Below, one piece after another: positions 14,658-24,281 of a DNA stretch of 64,000 nucleotides. Source of the stretch: Bryobacter sp. (GTDB lineage: Bacteria > Acidobacteriota > Terriglobia > Bryobacterales > Bryobacteraceae). The stretch is taken from the NCBI GenBank assembly GCA_022843625.1, contig JALHNH010000035.1:1-64000 (forward strand). The letters are read 5' to 3'. Numbering within the stretch: the stretch's first letter is position 1; every line of letters starts with the position of its first letter. The translations under genes were made by a program, and so were the position numbers. Below the pieces are notes generated by a model. The model saw only the letters and a program-made list of their open reading frames with translations. It did not search any database and was not told the origin of the DNA.

Positions 14658-16993
14658 CTCAACTGCGCACTCACCGTCCCTGCCTCCTGCGCCACCGTCC
14701 GTATCCAGTAAGCGTTATACCCAACCGGAAAGCGATGCTCAACTCCCTTGCCTGCCGCAATCGGAAACGCGCGATACCTCACCCAGTCGCCAAAGCCACT
14801 CAGGTCCACCTCTACCGCAATGGTCAGCGTCCCGGATCCCTGATGCGACAGCCGCAACACCTTCTGGTCATAACCGGTAAACAGATAAGGGTCTGAAGCC
14901 GCTCCCGCAGTTACTGCCGTATTCAGCCACGGCCCACCCTCACCCATCGGCTTTCCAAACTGCCAAAGGTCGTCCGAAGCCCCGAGCCAAAGCTTCTCCT
15001 CAGAACCAACAAAGGTCCCCGCCGGTAGCGTCATCTCGGGCAATCCACTCAGTACCGTCAAGCCGCGCCAAGAACAGAAATCCCGAACCGGCAGGTTATG
15101 CGTCGTCACCGGACGCACCATCGCAATCCCGCCTGCATTATTCGAAGGCAACTCATAGAAGGTCCCATGTGCCAGCAGCAAATCGCGCTCTGTGCTCACT
15201 TCGCGCGCAATCCTGCACCCTTCCACATCCTGCTTGCTCTTGGGCAATCGCCAGCGCTTTCCCTTCTCATCGACGTAAATCACAGACGCCGCATCCACCT
15301 CAAGAGCACCCTTCGGCGGCGACAGCTTCGCCGGCAGCTTGGCCTCCGGTGCAAGCTTCAATTGCAAGTCCTCACCCAGTTCATACACCGAGGTCTCAGT
15401 TCCCAGCAGCAGCGAACGCTTGTTGTCCCCACGGGCCCAGATCAAGCCGCCACCCTTGCCAGCCGGCCTCGCCGGTGCCGCCTTTCGCAAGTCACGATTG
15501 GCATATTGAAAGAACGCCGTCGCCTTAACGCAATCCTGCTCTGCCACAATCCGAACCCAGGTCCCGGCCTCACTGGGCTTGAAGATCAAATACTCATAAC
15601 CACCAGCCGCCACAGTAATCTTCCGTAATGCGGTCCACGAGCCATTACCAACGCGGTCCACCTCAAGCCGGAACGTCACAGCATTCCCCGTCTGATGCGT
15701 CAAATGCAGCATCCGCTGATCAAAGCCCGAAAATAAATACCCATCCGAAGGCGTCTGTGCCTTCACATCGTCCCGAAGCCACACCGCGCCCCGTCCAATC
15801 GGAGTCCCCAGCTGATCGATTTTTGACGGCTCAAGAAACCACAAATTCGATTGCGATTGTCCCGGCCCGGCAATCTCGCCCTTCACTCGGCGCGTATTGA
15901 AGAACTCATTCTTCGCCGTATCGTCACACCCAAACACAACCCGGTCACCCCACCGTGCAAAGTCTCCAATCACCCGAATATACGAACTACGAGGAGCAAT
16001 CCCAGCAGACTTCTTCGCACTAAAAGTTTTAGGGAAACGCCAGAACATCCCATGCATCGTCATCAACAAATCCTGCTCGCCGATCTCCCGAATCCGCGGC
16101 CACTCTGTATTCCAGCCATGCGCCCCATCATAGGTATGTGTGGCCTTCGGCAATCGATAAGAATGCCAGGTCCCGTGATCCAGCAACATCAGAATCACCG
16201 AGCGGTGATCCCAACCTACCGCCCAGATCGGGTCCTCAGCCGGATTCGCATTCCCGTAAATCCCACCCGGCCCGGTCACCTCGGTAAACTGATTCCGCCG
16301 CACCACCTTCCAGCTCTTGCCATCCCACTCCGCAAGGCAACCCGATGGCGTATCCGGCGGCAAATTCCCCCCGCCGACTTCCCCATTATTCGAGTACACC
16401 GTCCGCCCCTGTCCCGAATAAAAACCCTTCCCGTGATAACCCGGCAGCAGCGGCCCGGTGATGTCCTTGGCCGTCTTGCGAACCACGGCAAGATTGGCAT
16501 CCTCATAAAGCTGCCTCACCGCAAGACTACGAACATCGATCTCGTAGAAACCCTCTTCCATCGTCGCGAGATAAATCTTCCCCGCCGGTTCCGTTAAATG
16601 CCTTGCATTCCCAGTCGGCCGCCCATAAGCGACAGAGTAGGGAATCGTCCGCACCCCGCCCTTCCCATCAATCGCATAAGGCCCGATAAACAACTGGTCG
16701 GACTCGCGATGGATCATCCGGTTCGCCGGAGTCCCGCCAATGCTTTCCTTGCGCACCGTCTGCTGCAACTGCGAATCAATCTCGTAGAGACGATCATCGG
16801 ATCCAGCCGGTTTATGTGGTGAATACGTCACCACCCAAAGCTTCCCAGCCCACGGAACCACAGCGCCCGTCCCGCACTCATTCTCCGAATTGAACATCGC
16901 CAGATGCGGATAAACTCCACTAACCTGCCGGCGTGTAGAGGTCTGACCCAAAAGCGCAAATGCAGGGCTGAAAAGAAAACTTCGACGATCCAT
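14648..16993 (-). CDS. Large secreted protein of unknown function, Tat-type leader
   Basis: About 781 residues from ATG 16993. The leader MDRRSFLFSPAFALLGQ resembles a Tat signal, so the protein is probably periplasmic. The body has repeated Trp/Gly-rich beta strands and kelch- or propeller-like phrases (GKLWVVTYSPHKPAGSDDRL, WAVGWDHRSVILMLLDHGTW, LFSGFDQRMLHLTHQTG). The last phrase recurs near the C-terminus as LFTGYDQKVLRLSHQGSG, each time followed by a similar 'W..lr...vaaG.eyl' segment, which shows an internal duplication of a C-terminal module. It is divergent from the sulfatase, with a gap of only 35 bases, so the two probably share a control region. I do not recognise the family; a role in carbohydrate use is inferred from context. 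Confidence 0.75.
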   Translation of the reverse strand: MDRRSFLFSPAFALLGQTSTRRQVSGVYPHLAMFNSENECGTGAVVPWAGKLWVVTYSPHKPAGSDDRLYEIDSQLQQTVRKESIGGTPANRMIHRESDQLFIGPYAIDGKGGVRTIPYSVAYGRPTGNARHLTEPAGKIYLATMEEGFYEIDVRSLAVRQLYEDANLAVVRKTAKDITGPLLPGYHGKGFYSGQGRTVYSNNGEVGGGNLPPDTPSGCLAEWDGKSWKVVRRNQFTEVTGPGGIYGNANPAEDPIWAVGWDHRSVILMLLDHGTWHSYRLPKATHTYDGAHGWNTEWPRIREIGEQDLLMTMHGMFWRFPKTFSAKKSAGIAPRSSYIRVIGDFARWGDRVVFGCDDTAKNEFFNTRRVKGEIAGPGQSQSNLWFLEPSKIDQLGTPIGRGAVWLRDDVKAQTPSDGYLFSGFDQRMLHLTHQTGNAVTFRLEVDRVGNGSWTALRKITVAAGGYEYLIFKPSEAGTWVRIVAEQDCVKATAFFQYANRDLRKAAPARPAGKGGGLIWARGDNKRSLLLGTETSVYELGEDLQLKLAPEAKLPAKLSPPKGALEVDAASVIYVDEKGKRWRLPKSKQDVEGCRIAREVSTERDLLLAHGTFYELPSNNAGGIAMVRPVTTHNLPVRDFCSWRGLTVLSGLPEMTLPAGTFVGSEEKLWLGASDDLWQFGKPMGEGGPWLNTAVTAGAASDPYLFTGYDQKVLRLSHQGSGTLTIAVEVDLSGFGDWVRYRAFPIAAGKGVEHRFPVGYNAYWIRTVAQEAGTVSAQLSYR

Positions 16994-17028
16994 ATAGACT
17001 ATGATCTTATCTTCCAGGCTCCCAAAAC
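16994..17028. promoter_or_regulatory. 35-bp divergent promoter region
   Basis: The whole space between the two divergent starts is 35 bases and AT rich (tatagactatgatcttat) compared with its surroundings. Any promoters must overlap each other or the coding sequences, so the sulfatase and the unknown secreted protein are probably co-regulated. No operator repeat is evident. Confidence 0.35.
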
Positions 17029-18624
17029 ATGAATCGAAGAGAATTCCTCGCCGCTCTCCAGCCATCTAAAGCCAAGCCCAACTTCCTGATCATCCTCGCC
17101 GATGACATGGGCTACTCAGACGCCCGCTGCTACGGCGGAGACATCGACACCCCCAATATCGATCTTCTGGCCAACAACGGACTCCGCTTCACTCAGGGCT
17201 ATTCCACCGCCCGGTGCGGCCCCTCCCGAAGTTGCCTCCTTACTGGACACTATGCCCAACAAACCGCCTGTGACGTAATGACCCCCGGCGTGGTCCCAGA
17301 CTGGACCACCTTCGCCCCCCAACACTTGAAGCAGCAAGGCTACCGCACCTACCATTCCGGCAAATGGCACATCCGCTTCAAGCCCAACGAAGCCGCTGGC
17401 TTCGATCACTCCTACGCCCTCCTCGACCAGAACAGCTTCTTCGCGCCCCGTGCCAGCCTTCTCGATGGAGAAAACCTCCCACCCGGCAAACTCTCCGACG
17501 GCTTCTACGGCACCACCGCCATCGGCAACCACGCAGTAAAATTCCTCGAAGGCCACGCCCGCAACAACGCAAGCGACCCCTTCTTCCTCTACCTCCCCTT
17601 CACCGCTCCGCACTTCCCTCTTCATGCTTTGCAGGAAGACATCGACAAATACAAAGACCGCTTCAGCGAAGGTTGGGACGAAGCCCGCAAATCTCGCTAC
17701 GAAAGAATGCGAAAAATGGGCCTCATCAACTGCCCGCTAGCCCCTCTCGAACCCGGGATCTGGCCAGACTGGAACCTCGCCTCCGAAGACATTACCAAAC
17801 GCTTTGGCGTTGGCGAAGTCGCAAGAGCCGTTCCGTGGAACACCCTCACCAAAGAACAAAAATCCTTCCAGCGAACCAAGATGGCGATCCACGCCGCGAT
17901 GATCGACCGTATGGACCAGCAAATCGGCCGCGTCCTCAACCAGCTCCGCGCCATGAACGCCTACGACAACACCGTCATCGTCTTCGTCTCAGACAACGGA
18001 GCCAGCGCCGAGCAAATGATCCGCGGCGATGGTCACGATCCCAAAGCCGCCCCCGGCTCCGCCCTCACCCATCTCTGCCTCGGCCCTGGCTGGTCCACAG
18101 CCGCCAACACACCTTTCCGTCTCCACAAGTCCTGGGTCCACGAAGGCGGCATTTCCTCACCCTGGATTATGCACTGGCCCAAAGGCATCACGGACAAAGG
18201 CAAACTCCGCCAAACTCCCTGCCATCTCGTCGACTTGGTCCCAACAATGCTGGACCTCGCAGGCGCATCCCCCAGAGGCATCTTGCCTGCAGCAGCTCCC
18301 GCTCTATCCGGCAAAAGCCTGGCCCCGGCCTTTGCAAAAAACACCAGCATAGAGCGAGACTATCTCTACTTCCACCACAACAAGAACAGGGCGATCCGTA
18401 TCGGAGACCACAAACTGGTAGCCATAGGAGAAAAGGGCCCCTGGGAACTCTACAACCTCGCCAAAGACCGTGCCGAGCAAACCAACTTGGCCCCAAGGCA
18501 ACCCAGACTTGCCGTAGACCTCGCCAAGCGCTGGCAGCAGCAGGAAGACACCTTCGTCAAAACACGCGAAGCTTCAACGGCGACCCAAATGCCAAGGATG
18601 ATGCCGAATCCTAAGGCTGGCTAA
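17029..18624 (+). CDS. Type I (formylglycine) sulfatase
   Basis: A 531-residue arylsulfatase-family enzyme. Metal ligands are visible in LIILADDMGYSD. The modification motif CGPSRSCLLTG puts the cysteine that becomes formylglycine at residue 63. Further landmarks are HSGKWHI, PFFLYLPFTAPHFPLHA, VIVFVSDNGAS and WELYNLAKDRAEQTNLA. The leader MNRREFLAAL looks Tat-like but is short and followed quickly by the catalytic core. It probably removes sulfate esters from sulfated glycans before uptake by the nearby TonB receptor. Its last 350 bases are duplicated in a truncated paralogue at 19349-19694. Confidence 0.93.
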   Translation: MNRREFLAALQPSKAKPNFLIILADDMGYSDARCYGGDIDTPNIDLLANNGLRFTQGYSTARCGPSRSCLLTGHYAQQTACDVMTPGVVPDWTTFAPQHLKQQGYRTYHSGKWHIRFKPNEAAGFDHSYALLDQNSFFAPRASLLDGENLPPGKLSDGFYGTTAIGNHAVKFLEGHARNNASDPFFLYLPFTAPHFPLHALQEDIDKYKDRFSEGWDEARKSRYERMRKMGLINCPLAPLEPGIWPDWNLASEDITKRFGVGEVARAVPWNTLTKEQKSFQRTKMAIHAAMIDRMDQQIGRVLNQLRAMNAYDNTVIVFVSDNGASAEQMIRGDGHDPKAAPGSALTHLCLGPGWSTAANTPFRLHKSWVHEGGISSPWIMHWPKGITDKGKLRQTPCHLVDLVPTMLDLAGASPRGILPAAAPALSGKSLAPAFAKNTSIERDYLYFHHNKNRAIRIGDHKLVAIGEKGPWELYNLAKDRAEQTNLAPRQPRLAVDLAKRWQQQEDTFVKTREASTATQMPRMMPNPKAG

Positions 18625-18672
18625 CGGTCTTCTCATTTCTCCAATCAGAACTCCAAGAAGTGAAATTCCTCC

Positions 18673-19134
18673 TTACTCAGGCCAATCCAGGTAGAAATCA
18701 TTGGTAAGCTCTGTCGGAAACCCAGGGTCTAGTGTGATGTCGGCGTAATTCGATCTATGACGGCTATTGCGGGCCGCATTCAGCGCGAGAATCGTGTAAA
18801 AAGTTTTCGAACGAGTCGATCTGGTTTTGCCACTGGTGCAAGGATCCACTCGTTGGTCCTGCAACACACCTGCACCACGTTTGTTTGCTTCTGCTTGAAA
18901 GTGATTGAGAAACTTTTGGCTCTTGGGCCCCCAGATGCCATCCACCTGAAGCGGCACACTTTCTCCAGGTGGGCGGAAGCCCTTACTATCGCCCACTTCC
19001 TCCCAGGCAACTCTCAATAGGTGTTGGACAAGTAATACGTCTGCCCGTTCATTCACGCAGCCAAGGCCGACAGATTTATCCACAACATAAGCGACGGGCG
19101 TAGTCCTAGCCCGGATCAGCAAGACTTTTGGCAT
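18673..19134 (-). CDS. Peptidoglycan-binding-like protein
   Basis: A 153-residue protein with no obvious signal peptide (MPKVLLIRARTTPVAYVVDK). The middle section VQHLLRVAWEEVG followed by LQVDGIWGPKSQKFLNHFQAEAN resembles a PG_binding_1 repeat, in which 'vDGifGpkT..al..fQ' is the hallmark. The C-terminal half (KTFYTILALNAARNSRHRSN, then DPGFPTELTNDFYL) is of unknown fold. It is an orphan gene between the intact sulfatase and the tRNA-Lys/sulfatase fragment, so it may have arrived with that segment. Confidence 0.6.
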   Translation of the reverse strand: MPKVLLIRARTTPVAYVVDKSVGLGCVNERADVLLVQHLLRVAWEEVGDSKGFRPPGESVPLQVDGIWGPKSQKFLNHFQAEANKRGAGVLQDQRVDPCTSGKTRSTRSKTFYTILALNAARNSRHRSNYADITLDPGFPTELTNDFYLDWPE

Positions 19135-19245
19135 CTCAATAATTTAACAAAATTTCCTAAACGAGCGGCGGCGCACGCATACACAAAAAATGAATGCATG
19201 GGGAGACAAGTTTTTTGGGGGACGGGGAGAACAATCGGAAGGAGA

Positions 19246-19321
19246 TGGTGATCGCGGTAGGAATCGAACCTACAACCTATTGATTAAGAGTCAATTGCTC
19301 TGCCAGTTGAGCTACGCGACC
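19246..19321 (-). tRNA. tRNA-Lys (anticodon CTT), copy 1
   Basis: A full 76-nt cloverleaf on the minus strand with encoded CCA. The acceptor stem GGTCGCG pairs with CGCGATC (one G-T pair). The D arm has GCTC/GAGC, the anticodon stem ATTGA/TCAAT has loop CTCTTAA (anticodon CTT), and the T arm is GTAGG-TTCGATT-CCTAC. It is identical to the copy at 30011-30086. Its 5' flank also resembles the flank of that copy (gtgacgtt.atttgttaat), which includes the last codons of the Fe-S reductase there. The segment is therefore a duplicate. Confidence 0.95.
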
Positions 19322-19348
19322 ACGATGTGACGTTTATTTGTTAATTTA

Positions 19349-19694
19349 CCCCAGAGGCATCTTGCCTGCAGCAGCTCCCGCTCTATCCGGCAAAAGCCTG
19401 GCCCCCGTCTTCGCGAAAAACACCAGCATTGAGCGAGACTTCCTCTACTTCCACCACAACAAAAACAGGGCGATCCGCATCGGAGACCACAAGCTGGTAG
19501 CCATCGGAGACAAAGGCCCCTGGGAGCTCTACAACCTCGCCAAAGACCGCGCCGAGCAAATCAACTTGGCGTCCAGACAACCACAACTACTCACAACCCT
19601 TGCTAGCCGCTGGCAACAGAGTGAAGACAACTTCGTCAAGACGAGGGAAGCCGCCAAGCCAACCCATATGCCTCGCATGAATGCAAATGCTTGA
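19349..19694 (+). pseudogene. C-terminal fragment of a second sulfatase
   Basis: About 115 residues closely match the last 118 residues of the intact sulfatase (RGILPAAAPALSGKSLAP, then IERDFLYFHHNKNRAIRIGD and WELYNLAKDRAEQINLA). The first 57 bases are identical to the intact gene; the rest differs mainly at third codon positions. It begins abruptly after the leader of tRNA-Lys copy 1, with no start codon or catalytic region, so it is the tail of a paralogue cut off by the insertion or duplication of the tRNA segment. Confidence 0.85.
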
Positions 19695-19726
19695 ACCGAA
19701 ACCCTGAATCTGAAACAATACCCTCG

Positions 19727-20902
19727 CTACTGTTGTTGTGCCAATTTGAGAAATCCCGCTCCCTGGTACATCACCAGAGGCTTGTTTCCATCTCCCAGCA
19801 CAATCACCGGTCTGATGAACAGACTGCTGTCATCCACCGTGCTCACCGTCGCATCGATGAGTGGATTTGACAACGATGTAAACGTCCCATACAGAATCGC
19901 TCCGCCTGTGGTCGCAAACGCAATGCCTGGCATCGAATTCGCAGGCAACAGAACAATACTGCAAACATCAGCCAGCGGAGCGTCCAGCGGTCCATCGCCA
20001 TGCACATTACGCTCCCCGCCAAAGCTTGGATGAATGCCTTCTGTGAGTACGATCTCGTCCCGCACAGTTCCGTTACTATATGCCTTCCTCCGCGCCACGC
20101 AATGGACATTTCCCGGATTAGGCGTAGTGCCGTCCGCATCGTAGAACACTGAACCCGGCGATGGGTTGACCGACCCATAAACTCCCCAATCTTTAAACCC
20201 TTGGCTTTGTGTTTCGGTCAGCCCGCCTTCAAATCGTCGCGCTCCTTGAGTTGGTCCCCCGTTTGCCACAAGAAAGAGTATAGGCGTGGCCTGCACCGTG
20301 TAGATGTCGATCCTTTGGGGAGAGAGCTGCAGCGCGGTGGTTCCCGCACGAAACGGACTTACAAAGCTCCCATTTGATTCCCGCCGGGTATAATACATAT
20401 CGTCGGGTGCGCTAGGTCCCGGTGCCAGTCCAGCCTTTACCAGCTTGTAGAAAACATGCACTCTTCCCGAGCTATCCGCCATACCCACTACCGTGTTCGA
20501 AACGGCTCCCTGACTTCCGGTATTTGTGGGAAACGGTACATCGATGCAGCGCCACTCAAGCGAAGATCCGCAGTTACCGCCGTTCACCGCTGTCTCAATT
20601 GCCAGCCGGAACCTGTTTACACTCCAGAAACTAATTACGGCTACGCCTGAAGGCCCAACCGTTACATGGGTTCGACTGGGAAAGATATTCGCCCACACTT
20701 GCGAGATGGTCTCCTGAGCTCCAAACTTTTTGCGAACCACAAGCGCATTTGACGCATTCCGGTGCGCCACGTAGCGCCGGTGCACTCCGTTTACAGTCCT
20801 GGATGCAATGTGCCCGTCAGTTGCACTGGAAATTGTCGTGTAGTTCCATTGACTCCATGCTGCCAGTGGACAAAGCAGAAGAAAAGCAAACCATATTCTC
20901 AT
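19727..20902 (-). CDS. Secreted protein of unknown function, propeller-like
   Basis: About 391 residues from ATG 20902, chosen because it gives a clean signal peptide (MRIWFAFLLLCPLAAWSQ). The mature part is rich in short beta strands with repeated 'G.aviSF', 'GRVHVFYK' and 'GNKPLVMYQGAGFLKLAQ' phrases like those of sialidase- or BNR-type propellers, but no Asp-box is clear. It is divergent from the TonB receptor with 94 bases between them. Function not recognised. Confidence 0.7.
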   Translation of the reverse strand: MRIWFAFLLLCPLAAWSQWNYTTISSATDGHIASRTVNGVHRRYVAHRNASNALVVRKKFGAQETISQVWANIFPSRTHVTVGPSGVAVISFWSVNRFRLAIETAVNGGNCGSSLEWRCIDVPFPTNTGSQGAVSNTVVGMADSSGRVHVFYKLVKAGLAPGPSAPDDMYYTRRESNGSFVSPFRAGTTALQLSPQRIDIYTVQATPILFLVANGGPTQGARRFEGGLTETQSQGFKDWGVYGSVNPSPGSVFYDADGTTPNPGNVHCVARRKAYSNGTVRDEIVLTEGIHPSFGGERNVHGDGPLDAPLADVCSIVLLPANSMPGIAFATTGGAILYGTFTSLSNPLIDATVSTVDDSSLFIRPVIVLGDGNKPLVMYQGAGFLKLAQQQ

Positions 20903-20996
20903 ATCTTCTTCTGCGTAAACTCGCAATGTTTTTGACTCGCAACTCGAAAATCTCCACCCCTGGACACAAGATTCACTTTGTGATAAAGATTTCTGC

Positions 20997-23900
20997 ATGA
21001 AAATCTATTCAGGATTATTAGTGATGGCATTGTTTGTTCCCTCAACTCTAATCGGGCAGGTCGAGCGAGCATCCATTGTGGGCAATGTTTCAGACAAGTC
21101 CGGTGCGGCAATGGCTGGTGTTGAGGTAAAGGTCACTAGTGTTGCGACAAACACGGGACAGGTGCTTGTTACTGACGCATCCGGTGCATACTCCGCAGTC
21201 AACCTCATTCCTGGCACTTACACCGTACAAGCGTCAAAATCCGGATTTCGAAGCGCCGTGTTTAAAGACTACTCGCTCCAGATCAGTCAGGCAGCCCGGC
21301 TCGACATCGTCATGGAAGTGGGCGACGTGTCCCAGTCAGTCGAGGTCGTCGGCGCAGCCCCACTCCTCCAGACCGAAAACGCAAGCGTCGGCCAGGTGAT
21401 CTCCAAAGAGGCCGTCCAATCTCTTCCACTCAACGGCCGCAACTTCGTGCAACTCGCCATCCTGGCGCCCGGCGTCACCGGGCTCGACTACGCCCAGCCC
21501 AACACAATCAACTCTGGCCGGCGTCCCGACGAGTTGCGCCCCGGCGGTACCGCCATCGCAGCCAATGGGGCCCGCAGCACCTCCAATCAGGTCTTGATCG
21601 ATGGCATCGACAACACCGAAATGATTTCCCAGACCTTCATCGTCCGCCCCGCCGTCGAAGGCATTCAGGAATTCAAAGTTCTCACCAATAACGCCGGTGC
21701 CGAATACGGCCGCTCGGCGGGTGCCGTCGTTGTCATCACAAGCAAGTCGGGGTCCAACGAATTCCACGGCTCTCTCTTCCACTTCTTGCGAAACGAGGCC
21801 TTTGATGCCCGCAACTTCTTCGCGCGCACCGATGCCGCAAAACCACCCTTCAAGCTCAACCAGTACGGTTTCGCACTTGGTGGACCGATCAAGCGCAACA
21901 AGACCTTCTTCTTCGCCGACTACGAAGGCTACCGCGAAATTTTCGGCGACACTCAGCTGGTCACCGTACCAACACCTGCCATGAAGACGGGAGACTTCCG
22001 CGGCGTTACGGCAAACGGCATCTTTGACCCCCTCACCACTACGGCCAACCCGGCCGGAGGCGCTGCTATCCGTCAGCGTTTCCCCAACGATACAATCCCG
22101 CAGAATCGCTTCGACTCTGTCGGCGCGGGCCTCGCCCAACTCTGGCCTAACCCTCAGCGCGCCGGTCTCATCAACAACTTCGTCGCCAATCCAGTTAAGA
22201 AATCGAGCCTGCACCGCGCCGACGGCCGCGTCGACCACGTTTTCAATGCCAACAACAACGGTTTCTTTCGCTACTCAATCGACAAGAGCATCATCGTCAT
22301 GCCAGACACCTTCGACAAGAACATCGGAGGCAACGAAGGCAGCTTCGCTGGCAACCTTGATGCTACCGGCCGCAACATCGTCGGGGCCTTCACCCGCGTG
22401 ATCTCACCATCTACCGTAGGCGATTTCCGCTACGGCTACACCCAGTTCAACTCCTCTCTGATGCCAACCCAGTTGACGAATCCCGTTTGGTCCCGCATCC
22501 CCGGGCGAGATTCGGGCGACCCTCTCCAGCCCTCGGCTCCAATCGTCGGCACAGCCGGCTACGCGGGGCTCGGCAACGCGCGCTCCACACCCTTGATTCG
22601 TAATCAGCATATGCATGAAATGATCGCCAACATCTCTACCCTCAAGGGCAAGCACAACATCAAGTACGGTGTTGATTTCCGCTTCCGCACAACAGGTGAA
22701 ACGGCCTCGCCTCCCGGAGAAAGCGCCTTCGGCCGGTGGAACTTTGATCCTGCATATTCGCGAAACCCTGCCTCTCCTGGCGGCACAGGCGACACCGTCG
22801 CCACCATGCTCCTCGGTTTCCCGCTCGCCCTCCGCCGCGACGTTTTCCTGCCTGGAACAGCAACCTTGAACACCAATGAACTGAACTTCTACATCCGCGA
22901 CGAGTGGCGCGTCACCTCAAAGCTCACCTTAAACATAGGCCTGCACTACGAAGTCAACACCCCCTTCGTCGAAAAGAAAGACCAATGGGTGAATTTCAAT
23001 CCAGCCACTGGCAGACAATTGGTGGCCGGTCGCGATGGCGTCTCGAACACGGGCAACATCAACACCGATTGGAAAGCCTGGGGGCCCCGCCTCAGCTTTG
23101 CTTATCAGCTCGATAAGAAAACCGTCCTTCGTGGCGGCTATGGCCTCTTTTATGAGCCTCAGGGTAACTTCAACACCTCGATCCGGCAATTCCGCCAGCC
23201 CCCCTTTGGCTTCGTCGTCAACATTCCTTTCAGCGGCAACGATATCCCCACGCGGCGCGCTGCCGACGGCTTCCCCCTTACCACTCAGGTCCCCGATCTC
23301 ACCCGTGGCCCGGCCTTCTACGCCCTCCGTGGTGTTACACCCAACTACCGCAACGGCCAAATCCAGCAGTTCAACTTCAGCGCCCAGCGCGAGATCTCTC
23401 GCGACACAGTCGTCACCCTCGGCTTTGTCGGCTCTGCCGGCGCATTGCTCAGCTGGCAGCGCAATATCAATCAGCCAGATCCCGGAGCCGGCGGAATTGA
23501 CGCACGGCGTCCCTATGCCGCTTCTTTGCCTGGTGTCACCAATATTGCCTGGCTCGAATCTTCAGCCAATTCGGCCTACACCTCCATGCAGTTGAATGTT
23601 GAAAAGCGCTATGCCAAGGGCCTTTACCTACTGAGCAACTGGACTTGGGCCCATGGGCTCGATAATGTCGGCGGCGACGGAGGTGCCAACGGACCCATTC
23701 CTCAGGACCCCGCCAACCGCCGCGCAGACTGGTCCAGCTCCAACGCCGACATGCGCCACCGCATCAACTTCGCCGCCTCCTACCAGTTACCCTTCGGCAA
23801 AGGATTGCAGGGCCCAGCCCGCCAGATGCTGTATGGATGGGAAGTCGGTGGTCTCACCGTGATTCAAACGGGCCTCCCCTTTACGGTCACTGTCCCAGGT

Positions 23901-24272
23901 TCCCCTTCCAATACCGGTTCCGGTTCCCGCGCCAATCCTGTCGCGGGAGTGAGCCCCGAAGTGGATGAGCCTACCATCTCCCGCTGGTTCAACACTGCAG
24001 CCTTTAGCACTCCTCCCGCTTTCACCTGGGGTACTCTTGGGCGAAACACCCTCCGCGGACCCGGCATCTGGAATCTCGACCTGTCAGCTGCCAAGAAGTT
24101 TAACTTCTCCGAGACCCGCCGTCTCGAATTCCGCGCTGAGTTTTTCAACTCTCTAAACCATCCCCAATTCGGACTCCCTGGTTCCACCATTGGCGTTGGC
24201 GGTGTTGCCACAATCACCAACACACAACGCGCGAACCGTCAGATTCAGTTCGCGCTTCGATATGCTTTCTAA
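20997..24272 (+). CDS. TonB-dependent receptor with carboxypeptidase-like N-terminal domain
   Basis: A 1091-residue outer-membrane receptor. Signal peptide MKIYSGLLVMALFVPSTLIG; carboxypeptidase regulatory-like domain at about 25-115 (ASIVGNVSDKSGAAMAGVEV, SGAYSAVNLIPGTYTV, SGFRS); plug domain at about 120-270 (SLPLNGRNFVQLAILAPGV, NQVLIDGIDNTEM, AEYGRSAGAVVVITSKSGSN); beta-barrel to the C-terminal aromatic IQFALRYAF. It is complete, unlike the receptor at the left end. It is followed after nine bases by the enolase-superfamily pair, so the three genes look like one transport/catabolism operon for a sugar acid or glycan. Confidence 0.92.
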   Translation: MKIYSGLLVMALFVPSTLIGQVERASIVGNVSDKSGAAMAGVEVKVTSVATNTGQVLVTDASGAYSAVNLIPGTYTVQASKSGFRSAVFKDYSLQISQAARLDIVMEVGDVSQSVEVVGAAPLLQTENASVGQVISKEAVQSLPLNGRNFVQLAILAPGVTGLDYAQPNTINSGRRPDELRPGGTAIAANGARSTSNQVLIDGIDNTEMISQTFIVRPAVEGIQEFKVLTNNAGAEYGRSAGAVVVITSKSGSNEFHGSLFHFLRNEAFDARNFFARTDAAKPPFKLNQYGFALGGPIKRNKTFFFADYEGYREIFGDTQLVTVPTPAMKTGDFRGVTANGIFDPLTTTANPAGGAAIRQRFPNDTIPQNRFDSVGAGLAQLWPNPQRAGLINNFVANPVKKSSLHRADGRVDHVFNANNNGFFRYSIDKSIIVMPDTFDKNIGGNEGSFAGNLDATGRNIVGAFTRVISPSTVGDFRYGYTQFNSSLMPTQLTNPVWSRIPGRDSGDPLQPSAPIVGTAGYAGLGNARSTPLIRNQHMHEMIANISTLKGKHNIKYGVDFRFRTTGETASPPGESAFGRWNFDPAYSRNPASPGGTGDTVATMLLGFPLALRRDVFLPGTATLNTNELNFYIRDEWRVTSKLTLNIGLHYEVNTPFVEKKDQWVNFNPATGRQLVAGRDGVSNTGNINTDWKAWGPRLSFAYQLDKKTVLRGGYGLFYEPQGNFNTSIRQFRQPPFGFVVNIPFSGNDIPTRRAADGFPLTTQVPDLTRGPAFYALRGVTPNYRNGQIQQFNFSAQREISRDTVVTLGFVGSAGALLSWQRNINQPDPGAGGIDARRPYAASLPGVTNIAWLESSANSAYTSMQLNVEKRYAKGLYLLSNWTWAHGLDNVGGDGGANGPIPQDPANRRADWSSSNADMRHRINFAASYQLPFGKGLQGPARQMLYGWEVGGLTVIQTGLPFTVTVPGSPSNTGSGSRANPVAGVSPEVDEPTISRWFNTAAFSTPPAFTWGTLGRNTLRGPGIWNLDLSAAKKFNFSETRRLEFRAEFFNSLNHPQFGLPGSTIGVGGVATITNTQRANRQIQFALRYAF

Positions 24273-24281
24273 AGGAAAATC

